Origin: Puccinia triticina
Taxonomy: Eukaryota; Basidiomycota; Pucciniomycetes; Pucciniales; Pucciniaceae
Direction: 5' to 3'
Assembly (NCBI RefSeq): GCF_026914185.1
Contig: NC_070563.1
Span: 310,001 to 374,000 of the forward strand
Length of the DNA: 64,000 nucleotides
A program made the translations under genes and the position numbers. Positions 20,319 through 31,735 of this stretch are shown piece by piece. Under the pieces are notes generated by a model, which saw only the letters and a list, made by a program, of their open reading frames with translations, was not told where the DNA came from and made no database searches. Numbering within the stretch: position 1 is the stretch's first letter; each line of letters opens with the position of its first letter.

Positions 20319-23300
20319 ATGTCCGACACTGTACTTCCTCCTCCAAACCCACCTCTACCGACAAAAACCCAAGACCAGAAACCTGCCATGGCAACTAACC
20401 GTGTGGAAAAAATCCCCTCCTCAATTCTCAAAACTTTCATTGAGGGAATCCCGCAGCTTACTTTGGACAACTATACACACTGGAGAATCAGGATGAAAAA
20501 TTTCTTGGATGTTGTTAAAATCTACAATGCTTTGACTACTGATAAAGATCGGCTATCAACAGAAGAAAATGACTTTCTGAAAGCTATTGTTGTTGCCAAA
20601 CTTGAACCTATCGTCCAGGCCAACGTCATTGACTCAACCAATGAAACTGACGCCAAGAAGATATGGAAATCAATCGTCAAATTCTTTGCATCAACGCAAG
20701 CATTGAACAAGTCTAGAGTATTCCAAGCCTTTCTTCGATTTCCTTACACTCCTGAAGATATTCCTGGATTTATCACCTCAATGAAGACATTTCAATCTCA
20801 GCTCATCGAAGTCGGTTGGAACTTTTCCGACAACGCACTCGGTCACATGGTTATTCATAAATTCCCAGCTGATATGAGTGACATAGTTAACCAGATTACT
20901 CACTCTGACAAGGAGCCTACCATTGACGTTGTTATTGATCATCTGCGCATTCACGAGACCAATGTTGAGATTCAAGAAGGTGCTAGCGGCTCTAAAGCTA
21001 ATCCAATCACGTTGTACACGGACGATTCAAAAAAATGTTGAAAGAATTTTCACAATCCTGCCTCCGATCACTTGAAAGAAAACTGCTGGTACCTATATCC
21101 GAAGAAGAGAATCAAATACATGGAAAAGAAGGCCGCTGCATCAAAGAACGAGTCATCGGTCAGTAGTTTTCACTCATCAATCTCAAGCTCCCCATATCAA
21201 TTCATACTCGACTCTGGATCATCTGCTCATATGTCTTCAAACTCTCAACTTTTTCACACACTAGAACTCAAAGACTTAGGATGCGTTCAAACAAGTTCAT
21301 CACACGATCAACTCAAGATCAAGGGTATCGGCTCTATCAGACTTAAAAACAAATATGGCGAGATATTTCTCCACAATGTCCTTTTCATTCCCAACATCTT
21401 TGTAAATCTTCTGTCCGCCCGATGTCTCATACTTGACGACTATGTTGTCAATCTCAATAAAAACTCCTTTCAAATATTAAAAAACAGTGAGATTAAGATG
21501 ACCGGAAATTACATTGGAAATCTTCCTTGCCTACAATTTGAGAACTTCCCACACTCGAGCCACCTTTCAGCAGCCGAATTCCTGCATAAGTCTTTGGGGC
21601 ATGTGAGCTATCACCGACTGAGAAAGAAACTCGGTATCCCTCTAAAAATTGCCAACAACTGCAAATCTTGTGCTGTAGCCAAAGTCACCAAGGCCTCTTA
21701 CAACTCCGTTCATAAACCAGCATCGACTCTGTTTGAAGAAATTCACCTTGATCTGATTGGACCAATCTGGCCACCTTCTCAAGAAGGACATCGATTCATT
21801 CTTACCATCGTAGACAGTTGTACTCGATTCTGTGCAGCAATTCCCATGAAGAACAAGAGCGACACTCCCAAAACTCTATTCTTTCTGCTAGATGTCGAAG
21901 CCAAACGATTCAGTCATTATCCCTCAATTATTCACTCCGACAGAGGATCAGAGTTTTTAAACTCGACTCTCAGTGATTACTGCAAGAAACATCTGATCAA
22001 ACAACGGACTTCTGACGCTTATACGCCTCAACAAAACGGTCTTGCTGAACGATTCAATCAAACAATTCTTGAATCCATGAGAACTATACTAGAGGACTCT
22101 GGTATTCCTCGAAAGCACTGGAATGAAATTGCCAAAGTTAGCTCACTCACTCTAAACCAAATCCCGGCTCATCGCTTGAAAAAGTCACCTTTTGAATTGT
22201 TCAAAAATCGAACTCTTCCAATTAGCTACTTTCATCCCATTGGCAATCGTCTTTCCTATCTGCTTCCTAAATCCTCTCAATCTAAACTCAAGCCAAAAGG
22301 TAAACTTGGAAGACTCATCGTCTACATTGATGAACTACGTTCGTATCGGATTCTCACCGATGAAGGAAGGATTATTGACACCAAAGACGTACATTTTCTG
22401 GAATACAAAGCCCCAACAAAGAATTCCGACTGGGACATCGAACTTAATGAAAAGACTGAGGATAGTCAGAGTCAAGATGAAGAGATAGAAATCAGTGAAG
22501 ATGATCATTCCGACAGTGACGAGGATGTAGCTATCAGTCTCACTCCCGCTCCTGTTGTCAACCGAACGCTCCGCAAACGGAATTCCAAAGTCAAACCTAC
22601 GAAATACTCCTACCTGTCATCTGATCCAAGCTCTTTCAAGAATGCGATGAAGTCAATTGACAAAAATAAGTGGTTCAAAGCAGCCAAAGAAGAACTGTCA
22701 AACATCGAACATCATCAAGTTTGGGAAGACATGTTCGAGACTCCTAGCTCATTCCTCCGTATGTTATGGATATTCAAGACCAAACCAGCCACACTGTCAT
22801 CGGCTGAACGTAAAAAGGCTCGCCTGTGTATACAAGGATTTCTTCAGAAAGAAGGAGAAGATTATGGCAATACTTTCGCTCCCACAGGCAAATACACTAC
22901 TCTCCTCGTCATTTTGATGTTTGCAATCAACAATCAACTTCCAATGAGGCAATTTGATGTAAAAAGTGCCTTTTTATATGCTCCTCTTAAGGAGGAGCTT
23001 TACATCAAAACTCCTGAAGGCTCATCTTGAAAAGCTCCATACCTGCGACTGAAGAAATCCTTGTAGGGCCTAAAACAAGCACCCGCCAACTGGTACGAGA
23101 CACTGACCTCGTGGTTTGAAGAAATCAAGTATCATCAATCAGCTTCGGATCCTTGTCTATTCATTCATAACAATAAGAACTCATTTATATTCTTTCACGT
23201 GGACGATCTAATCGTGGCCGGGAATGTAGATCAATTTGAAAAATCCTTTCTCACTCGATTTCCAAACTCAACCGCTCACAACCCGGATACACTCCTTGGA

Positions 23301-24377
23301 ATGGATGTTACACTGACCAACGAATCCGTATTGCTCTCTCAAGAAAAACTGATCAACAAAGGTTTAAAAATGCTTGGACTGACGGACTGCAAGGCAGTAA
23401 ACACCCCGCTCTCCGTGGCTGTACAACTCAAACCCGCGACCGAGTCAGAAAAAGAGGCCTTTTCAAAACTTAACATCAACTATCAATCATATACCGGAAT
23501 GCTCAATTATCTCTCATGTCAAACTCGTCCGGATCTTGCTCCTGCAGTCTCTATCCTCTCTAGCTTCAATAATGAACCTGGATTAAATCACTGGAGAGAG
23601 GTACTTCACTGCTGGAAGTATGTAAAGGGCACTCGAAATCTCCATCTCACTCTCCGCCCAGATGCCAATCAGCCTCAATCTCTTCAAAATTTCACCGACG
23701 CCACCTGGGCGGATGATCTAGAAACCCGTCTATCCAGGAGCGGATCTATCTGTTTTTGGAAAAACACTGCCAGCATATTTGGCTGGGTTGAAGTCATCCC
23801 AGTTTAACTGGGATGCACTCAACCAATTTAAACTTGGTTGATCTCAAACAATTTAATATAAACCCAAGGGGGGTACCTTGGATTTATATTTCATCAGTTG
23901 AGATTGCCCAAGTTTAAATTGGTTGAGTGCGTCCCAGTTTAACTGGGATAACCTCAACCCAGCCAATTACACTGGCAGTGAAACTTTCCAGTTGCCTGGA
24001 ACAGCAAAAGACAAAGAAACATCACTCTCTTGTCGACTGAAGCCGAACTCAACGCTCTTGCAGACGGAGTCCAAGAAAATCAATGGATTAAATTTCTTGT
24101 AGAAGAACTATGGAATGAAGAAATCAAACCTTCCACCTTTCACATCAACAATCAAGGCCTGGCGGAAAAGCTGAAGAATTTTGGCTCCAATTCAAAGACC
24201 AAACATCTCGACATAAAAATGAAGTGGCTGAGAGATTTAAAACTCAAGAATGAAATTGCAGTCACCCTTATTCCATCTGACGAGATGATAGCCGACTCAC
24301 TCACAAAAGCCAGCAATGCTGACTCCCTCAACAGACTCCGGGAGAGATGCTTCTTAGTGCATTACTCACCAAGTTGA
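20319..24377 (+). pseudogene. gag-pol: copia Gag-Pol polyprotein (stops and MITE)
   Basis: First ATG gives MSDTVLPPPNPPLP. Gag (to ~21,038) has a UBN2-like domain (TLDNYTHWRIRMKNFLDVV). A TGA at 21,039-21,041 falls in the knuckle-like CX..H..C region. Protease: FILDSGSSAHMSSNSQ. GAG-pre-integrase HHCC: LHKSLGHVSYHRL...CKSCAVAK. Integrase core: EEIHLDLIGPIWPP, IIHSDRGSEF and NGLAERFNQTI. RT: DVKSAFLYAPLKEELY, then TGA (23,028) and TAG (23,064), GLKQAPANWYE and active site FFHVDDLIVAG. RNase H is split by a MITE at 23,765, then resumes LLSTEAELNALADGVQE. All parts share one frame. Ends ...HYSPS. Confidence 0.9.
23765..23980. mobile_element. CACTA-type MITE in the copia RNase H
   Basis: 216 bp, CACTGCCAG...CTGGCAGTG. 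Inverted arms of ~85 bp (GGCTGGGTTGAAGTCATCCC against its near-complement). Flanked by AAA on both sides; removing the element plus one AAA restores the RNase H frame (...FWKN-FPVAWNS). CACTG ends and a 3-bp duplication fit the CMC/CACTA superfamily. Arms contain perfect palindromes such as ATCCCAGTTTAACTGGGAT. Confidence 0.85.
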
Positions 24378-24383
24378 GGGGGG
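24371..24383 (+). other. copia polypurine tract
   Basis: AAGTTGAGGGGGG directly abuts the 3' LTR, the expected plus-strand primer. Confidence 0.8.
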
Positions 24384-25087
24384 TGTTGAATTCTTGGCTG
24401 TCATTCACCGGAAAGCGCACAGCGCGCACATCGCAGCACTGAAAGACCGGTTAGGGTAATCAACAAACCTAACAATCGGATGTCTAAAACTTGCTCCGTA
24501 TCATCATCCAGTTTCATCATCGATCTTCAACTTCATCAAAATACTCAAACCTTTTAACCTTTTCGACCGATCAATCACCTCCAACAACTCAAGATCAAGA
24601 CACTCCTTGGCCCTCACGGTCCGATCTATCTCTCGCACTCTCAGCAAAGCCTTAACTCTGGACAGCCTTCGTGGATTCCAACTTGGTGAGAAATGCATTC
24701 GCATTTCCTCGTCACTCATCCTCTCGGTCTCGCTCCTCCTTCACAATCAACAACACTAACACTCTCTCACTCCAACTTTCCATCAGTCTTAGATCCTTGT
24801 CGTCTTCCTTTCTTTCCAATATTCTTTTCCAGTTAACTTCATTACAGTGTTTGTTGTTCCTTGCTCTTATCATTCTCACTCACAAACTTCACTAACTCTT
24901 ATCACCTCCATCTCAGTCTCTGGCCCGTTCTCCTCAGTGTCCTCTAGCTTCTTGTTCATTACAGATTTTATACAGCAACCCAGGGTTTGTTTAATATTCT
25001 CATATTTCAGTTCCTTGTGCATTATTCTTACCTTCATTTGTTAGCTTCTGGTTTTTGGTTCTTAGAAATAAAGTCGTAGATTTCACA
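24384..25087 (+). repeat. copia 3' LTR
   Basis: 704 bp, near-identical to the 5' LTR. Confidence 0.95.
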
Positions 25088-25206
25088 GTAATGAAGATTT
25101 TCCAAAATCATCATTTAAAGCAAGCAATTTTGTAAGTTTTGTGATGTTCCAAATACTTTTTATTTTGCTATATTCATTCTTCTGAAGTCATTTTACACAC
25201 TTGTTC

Positions 25207-25842
25207 TCAAATCCTCATGACTTCAAGTTTGCTGGTTGGCCTTCTAGAATGAACTTTTGGTGGTACCAATGTTTCTGTCCAGTGACTGTAAATGTCTTTC
25301 AGTTGGGTGATGATGAATTTTGATGGGCGGGGTTCTTCATTCAGGGTCAGGTCAATCGCATACGCCCCTTGGGATGTGGATCCATCAAATCCCAAGACGG
25401 TGGCATTGCGGAGTAATCCCGCCGCGGCGGTGTAGGATTCACTCAACACATCGTGGGTCGCTCCAGAATGATGGTGCAAGAGATGAAACTTTGGGGGTCA
25501 ATTTCATTTCTGTTTAATGTTTGACTAGCATCAATACTACAAGACAGCTCCCCCACGCTCAGGAAAGGCACAACCTTCATTCCTGAGCACCTCCATTTTT
25601 TGACAAGTTGACCTGGCCTTTTCCGCCTCCGCCCATTGCCACCATCCCTTCCACTAGTTGGCGGATCTGATCCTCCATTGCCGCAATCCTGGCGTTCCTG
25701 CGGCCTTTTCCCTTCTTGGTCGGACAGTTGCGGGAGATGTGGCCCTGTACTCCGCATTGGAAACAGAGTCCTTCCTGCATCATCCGGGCCTTCTCAGAGT
25801 TGGAGAGTTGGCCGTTTAATGCTGATAGGTCCATGGCGTTGG
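25207..25842 (-). pseudogene. Ty3 gag-protease fragment, inverted copy
   Basis: Minus-strand copy of the zinc knuckle (CFQCGVQGHISRNC) and of the protease C-terminal half. Relative to the left arm it has lost the stretch encoding the active-site FLIDSG, leaving HSGATHDVLSESY. It is split from its upstream part (26,919-27,125) by a solo LTR. Confidence 0.8.
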
Positions 25843-26918
25843 TGTGGTATGCTTTATGGTTACCCATCTAGCTCATTTCAAAAATTCCTTTTTTTCTCAT
25901 ATGTACACTCTCAAATCAACCAATACGGCAACACCACTGGATTCTACGGCCAAAACTACACAGCACACCATGGACAACACACCTTACACCTCTGGATCAG
26001 AAGACACAACCCCTTCAAGACACCACCAGCCAGTTTCACACACACAAACACCGTACTCAGGTCATGTAATCCGTTACATGAACCACACTTACCCAGGACA
26101 TGTAATCCGTTACATGGACCACCCTGACAGCTTGTCTAAACCTTTACATATACTTTACCTCATCAGCTGCACTCATTTCATTGTGCTATGCACATGTCAT
26201 GCAGTGTCATGCAGTGTTATGCACACTTGATGCAGGCTTATGCAGTCTTATGCAGGTGCATGCAGACTAGTGTAATAGGGGCTGCAGTCTGACAGTTGAC
26301 AGATGACATCATGCAGGTGTCAATATAGCAAAAACCCCTCATGCAGCTTGCAGATGACATCAGTTGACAGGCCAGGCCAGCTAAAATATCTCCCCTCCTA
26401 TTTCTTACTAGCTGAATTCCCTCATATGACAGCATGACCTCATGTGACCTGTCAACCACCAGCCAAAATACCTCATTGTAATCTTCAAGGCAACTAAAAC
26501 CCCTCATTCTCTTGTTCCCCTGGAGCTAAGATGTCTCACTCTTTTCTATTTAAGGAGGCTCTCCTCTCCCCAGTTGTAATTTCTCTTAGCAAACTACTTG
26601 CACTCAGCTTACCCCATAACAGTACAATACTTGCTCACTCTACAGTATTAGCCCACTCTATATTGTGGTTTACACCCTTACATACAAATTACAACCTCAT
26701 TACAACACTTACACATCAGCTACATCACCATAACCCTTAAGCCACCTGCTCAAAGTAGGCTATCTTTTGATACACCTCCACTATCACTACATAAACCTTC
26801 CAATCGTAGATTGGGGGGCTTGTTTTAGTGTCTAGTGACCCAGGAAAGGCAGAGGTAACCTCATTCATCCCTTTCCGCACTCAGCAAAAGGTTCTCAGGA
26901 ACACTTTTGAGCTTTACA
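25843..26918 (+). mobile_element. Solo LTR, copy 3 (diverged)
   Basis: 1076 bp, from TGTGGTATGC to GAGCTTTACA, the reverse orientation of copies 1 and 2. It shares GATTCTACGGCCAA and, on the minus strand, CAAAAGTGTTCCTGAGAACC. A TATA-like CTATTTAAGGAGG lies at about 26,547. Flanks TTGG and TCGG are an imperfect 4-bp duplication. Joining the flanks restores the gag alignment with the left arm. Confidence 0.7.
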
Positions 26919-27125
26919 TCGGGGTAAATCTTCTGTTTGCCGGTCTCCACTCTGCTCATTTGCTGTTCTGGTCTCCATCAAGCTCTAGCCTCAAGCTAGC
27001 AACCTTGTTAATAGTTGCAAATGCGGTGCGCGAGATCTTCAAGTTGGGCTTCTATGGGAATGATCCAGATGGCATAGTTGTCCGTAGTGAGGAGCAGTTG
27101 ATTGGATTTGGTTTTGTTTTCAGAT
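26919..27125 (-). pseudogene. Ty3 gag remnant
   Basis: On the minus strand this matches the gag region around 18,376-18,480 (CATTTGCAACTATTAACAAG, GCTTGATGGAGA, CAAACAGAAGATT). It marks the outer limit of the right inverted arm. The plus-strand ORF across it is antisense. Confidence 0.7.
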
Positions 27126-27126
27126 G

Positions 27127-27127
27127 A

Positions 27128-27166
<39 letters not shown>

Positions 27167-28279
27167 TTAATGGGAAGTTGATGGGGATGCATCAGCTTCA
27201 ACTGTTAATTGTGTTGAAACTACGACTTCGATTGGATAAGATGAAGCGAGATCAAGGCTGAGATGGCTCAAGAATGGGGGCAGTGAGGATGACAGGGCTC
27301 ACCGGATGCGGCGCAAAAAATGAAGGATGAGAACCAATGGTTTGATTCACATGTAACTAGTACGGTAACTAGTACGGTATAAGTATACTATGTACATGTG
27401 GTCAAACAGTGGTTGAGAGAAAAATGAGGGTATGAATAAAGAACAGCACCATAATGAATAAAAATCACACAAGAAGACAGGTTACACTAGGAGAGTTGAT
27501 AAGCCGATAATGTCAGGGTTCATGACAACAAGACGTTGGTCAGACATACATATCTGAGATGCAAACAGGCTATAATGATGAGATCAAAAAGAGGGAGAAA
27601 AGGTAAGGAAAAGAGGGAACTGGGAATTTGGGATGATTAAGAGATGAAATTTCAACACAGTCATTGGTGGCCATTTGCCGAGTTCCAGGGAGCGGGGAAT
27701 GGGATCCGGGAGGTGGAATTGATGGGGAGAGTGGGGGAGCTGGATCCAGCCGCTGCTGGGGGGGGGGGGGGGGGCAAATTGGTCCGGGCGGACATAGGAT
27801 GTGGCTACTAAAAGAATTGGAATAACTGAAATTTATATTCCTGAGTTAGAATCTAATGAATACTAACTAAGTACAACTATAGAGAAGTAAAAAAAAAAAA
27901 CTATTAAGTTTATTTACCTGAAATCAGAACAACAGTTCATACTCTGATAATAGTCTTAGGAATGTGCAGTCTAGGCTGAGTGAGATCTGTGATAAAAGAA
28001 AATTATTTAGGTTGAACAAGGGTCTTGGACTATCAACAATGTTGGTGATATCTTGTCTCTCCGTCTGTCAACCAATGTAGGGCTAGTCAGCTCCATAAAC
28101 CTTTTGCTTTTCTTTCTATGTCTAGTTCTTTGTTCTTTGAGACTTAAGAGTAAATAGCTTGAGTAGCTTATTTCAGCTCTTGTATTGTCCTGTGCGTACA
28201 GTGGCGTAGCTTCTGGGTCCTGTCTTTTCTGGAGTTCTATTGGACACTTAGCGTGCTTACCATTGATTTACTCCAAGAG
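27127..28279. other. Non-coding AT-rich region
   Basis: Starts with T~22 followed by A~14 (27,127-27,167), which can fold back. It has a G17 run at 27,758-27,774 and a duplicated CTAGTACGGTA (27,357-27,380). No supported gene. Confidence 0.5.
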
Positions 28280-29372
28280 CACCAGGGGAGGATTTGACGC
28301 ACTCTCTAGAGAGTGCCTGACTGTGATTTTATGTTGTTCTGGGTCTGATGTCAGTTAGATGTGTATTAGGAAATGATTGATAAATTATTCAGAAGTCAAT
28401 GGGAAGTCTTTCATAATTTATGAGGAAGTATCACAGGACCTCATGCAATGTTGTATAGAACTGTTTCATTCCTTAAGGATAACTCAATTACAACCTATAA
28501 TGAAATGATATTTACTCAATGCCCAATTATCAATCATTTATGGTGAATTTATGTTGATCAATTTCTCTATGTGCAAGGGGTTTCACACAACATAAATGTG
28601 ACTAGCTGGGGCTTTTATAATGGCTTTCTGACCAGTTTTTAATTGTCATGGAGCTGTGAAAGGCCCCTCTGGTGATCTGTCACCACAATGTACGCGCGTA
28701 CACAAAGGTGACATTGTAAAAATGGAAAACAGCTCACATGCATGTGCATGGAGACATTGAAAAACAAAAAACTATAAAAACAAATCACAATCTTATATGT
28801 GTTAATAATCCAGGTTGTCTAGCTGAAATCTGGTACAAAAAAACTACAAGCTTGACTTGACACATACTTTCACCCTATTTTCATCCTTTTTTGGCTCAAT
28901 TATAGATGATACCTGCTTTTATTTAGGGAAATATGACAATTCAGGTGGGCCTTTCACATCATTCTAACCGGTGTGTATGTGTTGTTGATCTGAAAGAGGC
29001 CCAGCCTACAATTTGTAACAACATTTTACGCGCGCACATGAGGGAGAAATTAGCAAAGTGAAAACAATGAACACCTTCATGAGCATTTGAATAATATGAA
29101 TTGAATCCCAAGAAATCATCACAATCAACAAACAGGTCAAATTGAGTTATGATTTAATTGTGGCCAGTGTGTCTTGGTTGTTTCAACTGTGTTCTGATTG
29201 AGTTCCAGTTGAGTTCTGCATGAATCCAGGATCAGTTTCAGAACGGTTGTGGATGAGTTCAAGCATTGTTCATTATTTCTTACACTAATTTCACCGAAAG
29301 CATCCAGCACAGTTCCAGAAAAAGGGTACAGTATAGCACTCTCTGGAGAGTGCGTCGAAATCACCCCTGGTG
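28280..29372. mobile_element. TIR element, non-coding, superfamily unclear
   Basis: Inverted ends of ~45 bp: CACCAGGGGAGGATTTGACG then CACTCTCTAGAGAGTGC, against GCACTCTCTGGAGAGTGC then GTCGAAATCACCCCTGGTG. Each end contains its own ACTCTCY-RGAGAGT palindrome. Internal subterminal inverted similarity (TGTGAAAGGCCC against GGGCCTTTCACA; ACGCGCGTA motifs at 28,693 and 29,029). A CAGGGG start is hAT-like, but no convincing target duplication is visible. Confidence 0.65.
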
Positions 29373-29526
29373 GTGGTTGTCGGGGTTTCTGGCTTGTTTC
29401 TGAAATTGGTGAACCAATACATCAGCTTGCTAGTTGGGGTTTGGTCTGGGCAAGTGCGGAAGGGCTTACCTATCTGTTCTGCTGTGCTTAACCGCGCGTG
29501 CTTCCTCTTGGGTTGCAGTGGGTCTG

Positions 29527-29672
29527 GGGACTGCGGAAGGGCTTGCCTTTCAACGCAGCTGGGTCTAAGTTCTAGGGACCGTGGAAGGGCTTGCCTTTCA
29601 ATGCAGCTGAGTCTAAGTTCTGGGGACCACGGAAGGGCTTGCCTTTCAACACAGTTGAGTCTGACCGTGCAG
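29527..29672. repeat. 48-bp tandem repeat (16-residue periodic ORF)
   Basis: Three units with core GGAAGGGCTTGCCTTTCAAY; a partial fourth begins near 29,457. Both strands stay open: minus gives RLSCIERQALPRSLE-type units and plus gives DHGRACLSTQLSLSSG. The minus-strand ORF (29,291-29,716) overlaps the TIR element end, so I do not call it a gene. Confidence 0.75.
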
Positions 29673-29679
29673 TATTCCA

Positions 29680-30744
29680 TGATGGTTCCTGCTGCCGGTC
29701 CCGTATTTGTCACCACACCGGTGCCGCCAGAGTGGCTGGCGGGGCTTCTGGGTGTGTGGTGCTGCGGAGGAAGGGGGCTACGTGATGAAAAACAGGTTTT
29801 ATTATTGAAACTAGAACCAGGTCTGAAATGAAAAACAAGTTAGATATCAAGAATTGTTGAATAGTAGCACAATAGACTGTATTCAAAGAGAAGGTGAGCA
29901 TACCACGGTGAGAGTGAGTTTTTGAGGGGACAAGCACGGAAAGACTAAGATAGATAAGATCAAACAAGGAGATATAGTAGACACTGAAAAAGAAAGAACA
30001 AGAAGGGAGGTTCAGATGGTGAGTAAGTTGACGACCGGAGTTTATTGACAAAGGCAGGATAGTGTTGTTTCTCACCAAATTGGAAAGATCCAATTGATGA
30101 GGTCTAGAGAGTGGGTCGGAGCCACTAGAATCAGAGGAGTTGAGCTTGAGGTGTGACCGAGATTGGGTCAAAAGCGATGAGATCGGATGATGATTGAAAA
30201 GAGAGAAAGGATGTAGAGTAGAGTGGATGGGAGGATGCAAAGGCGGATCGGAAACTTGAGGATGGGAATGGTGAGTGATGTCAAGGGTGAGAGTTTGGAG
30301 CGGAGGCCGAGCAGAAGGGCTGAATGTTGAAGTCCAAAGTTGAGAAGTCTGCTGAGGAGAGGCTTGAGATGAGCAAACGAGCTGCTTTTATAGATGAGAA
30401 GCGAGTGGCCGAGTTGTGGTTGCAGAGATTGCTTCAGTTGGCCAGCTTGTGGTTGTGAGAAGGTTTCAGGAATGACACGGCGGAGCTGGTGAGACTGGTC
30501 GATGAAGGTGTTTCAGGGAGTTTTGGGGAGAAGTTTGAGGAGAGAAAGAATGGAGGAGAGAACGGAAATGAGAGGAATCAGGAACCAATTGGGGACCCCG
30601 AGTGATGCACAAATCAGCGCGCTGTTGGTGGCGCAGCCAAGAGAAGGAGATTTCAACACTACGGATGCCCTAGGCGCGGCGCGGATTAGAGTTGAGGAGG
30701 TGGGGCGCATTACTTGAGCGTGGAGCCGCGGTTGGATGTGAACT
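29680..30744. other. Non-coding region
   Basis: Long minus-strand frames exist (for example 29,710-30,240), but the composition (Ser/His/Leu-rich, no motif) resembles leader sequence. No supported gene. Confidence 0.4.
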
Positions 30745-30850
30745 TAACACGAGTCCCTCCCTGTGCTCGCGGGGCGCAAGCAACCTCCCGCTTGCGGGAG
30801 GGACTTGTGCCATTTGGCCTGAGGCTGCCCAGCCAAATGGCCAAAAAATC
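30745..30850. repeat. AAGTCCCTCC palindrome module
   Basis: AACTTAACACGAGTCCCTCC ... CCTCCCGCTTGCGGGAGG ... GGACTTGTG, followed by a second hairpin CATTTGGC / GCCAAATGG. Related modules lie at about 37,706-37,790, 38,962-39,046 and 52,076-52,145. Confidence 0.65.
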
Positions 30851-31277
30851 CTTCTAATCCACATATCACCGCATACCCCTTGTATTTCTTCACAGCCTCC
30901 AGTACCATTAGAATCAGCTCCTTGTTGTACATGTTACCATGTATCCTCATCCCTTTGAAGTAATTTTGATTTAAAAAAACTGCCTTGGGAGGTCTGGTGA
31001 GCCAAAATTGTGAGAACCTGTCCAATCTTGACCAGCAAGTGGCCCGATGGGTCCATCACATTGCTCAGAAACAGCCCTGGCGAGAATGGCTGCTGAGCAG
31101 CCAATTTTTGTTGAGAATACTTGAAAAGAAATATGTACAAGATAGCTGAGATCAAGGGCTACAACATGGTCAGCTGGGATTTGGAGTAAAACCGTAGAGC
31201 TAATCATAAAATAGATGTAAATACAAAATTGCTCATTTTCTTCAAAAAACCTTGTCAGCCTCAGGCCAAGAATCCAA
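30851..31277. other. Non-coding flank of family A copy 1
   Basis: No gene or strong repeat recognised. The last bases carry the CTTTA target. Confidence 0.4.
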
Positions 31278-31282
31278 CTTTA

Positions 31283-31479
31283 TGTTGAGAGAGACGAGGG
31301 GGGAAAAACCTGAAGTTCACAGGATGACAAGACTGTGACACTTGAGGGAGTGAGAAGATGGTTCTGATTCACTGAGGGAAAAATCCCAGTCACAATCTTG
31401 ATGTAGACTATGAACAAGATTGCTGTGTTTTGTTTGAAGCATACTATGTAGATACTATAAGCATATATCTAGCTCAACA
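31283..31479 (-). repeat. Family A copy 1, 3' LTR
   Basis: 197 bp; the partner at 32,749 is almost identical apart from a few substitutions and one indel. Confidence 0.9.
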
Positions 31480-31735
31480 CGCCCCCTTGCTGAAAACATA
31501 ACTAAAGTAAATGAAATATCCAGACTAATCAGAGGTGAAGTTTGAGAAATATTTCCTATTGGGGACAGAAAGGGTAAAGAAAATTTTGGGATAATCGGGC
31601 CAGAGATCCATTGACGACGGAAGACAGGGAGATATCATAACAATAAGTATACCTAACATTGCCAGAGAGGAATTGACCGTCAGGATTAGCCGGAGTTGCC
31701 TTTCCTACGCAGATAAATGTCGTCTACTTCAGGGT

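Larger units (their letters stand above)
19581..25087 (+). mobile_element. Ty1/copia retrotransposon, full length
   Basis: Identical-length 704-bp LTRs flanked by GTAAT on both sides (19,576-19,580, 25,088-25,092). One continuous gag-pol frame in copia order (Gag, protease, integrase, RT, RNase H), interrupted by three stop codons and a MITE. The LTRs differ at only a few positions (I count three clear ones), so insertion is recent relative to everything around it. Confidence 0.95.
18376..27028. repeat. Large inverted duplication of a Ty3 gag-protease fragment
   Basis: Left arm 18,376 to ~19,420; right arm ~19,440-19,580 plus 25,093-25,842 plus 26,919-27,028, interrupted by a copia element and a solo LTR. 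Matches include CATTTGCAACTATTAACAAG (left, plus strand; right, minus strand), the zinc-knuckle region and the segment from AAAGTTCATTCTAGAAGGCC to the centre. The centre lies near 19,430. The right arm lacks ~60 bp at the protease motif (near 25,470), so the arms have diverged. Arm length without insertions is ~1.05 kb. Confidence 0.85.

Noticed and set aside
26828..27127. 99-codon ORF with hydrophobic segments that looked like a membrane protein exon
   Set aside because: It lacks an ATG and lies antisense to a Ty3 gag remnant; it also crosses the end of a solo LTR.
29291..29716. 141-codon minus-strand ORF with 16-residue repeats
   Set aside because: A 48-bp tandem repeat keeps both strands open; no ATG context, domain or second copy supports a gene.
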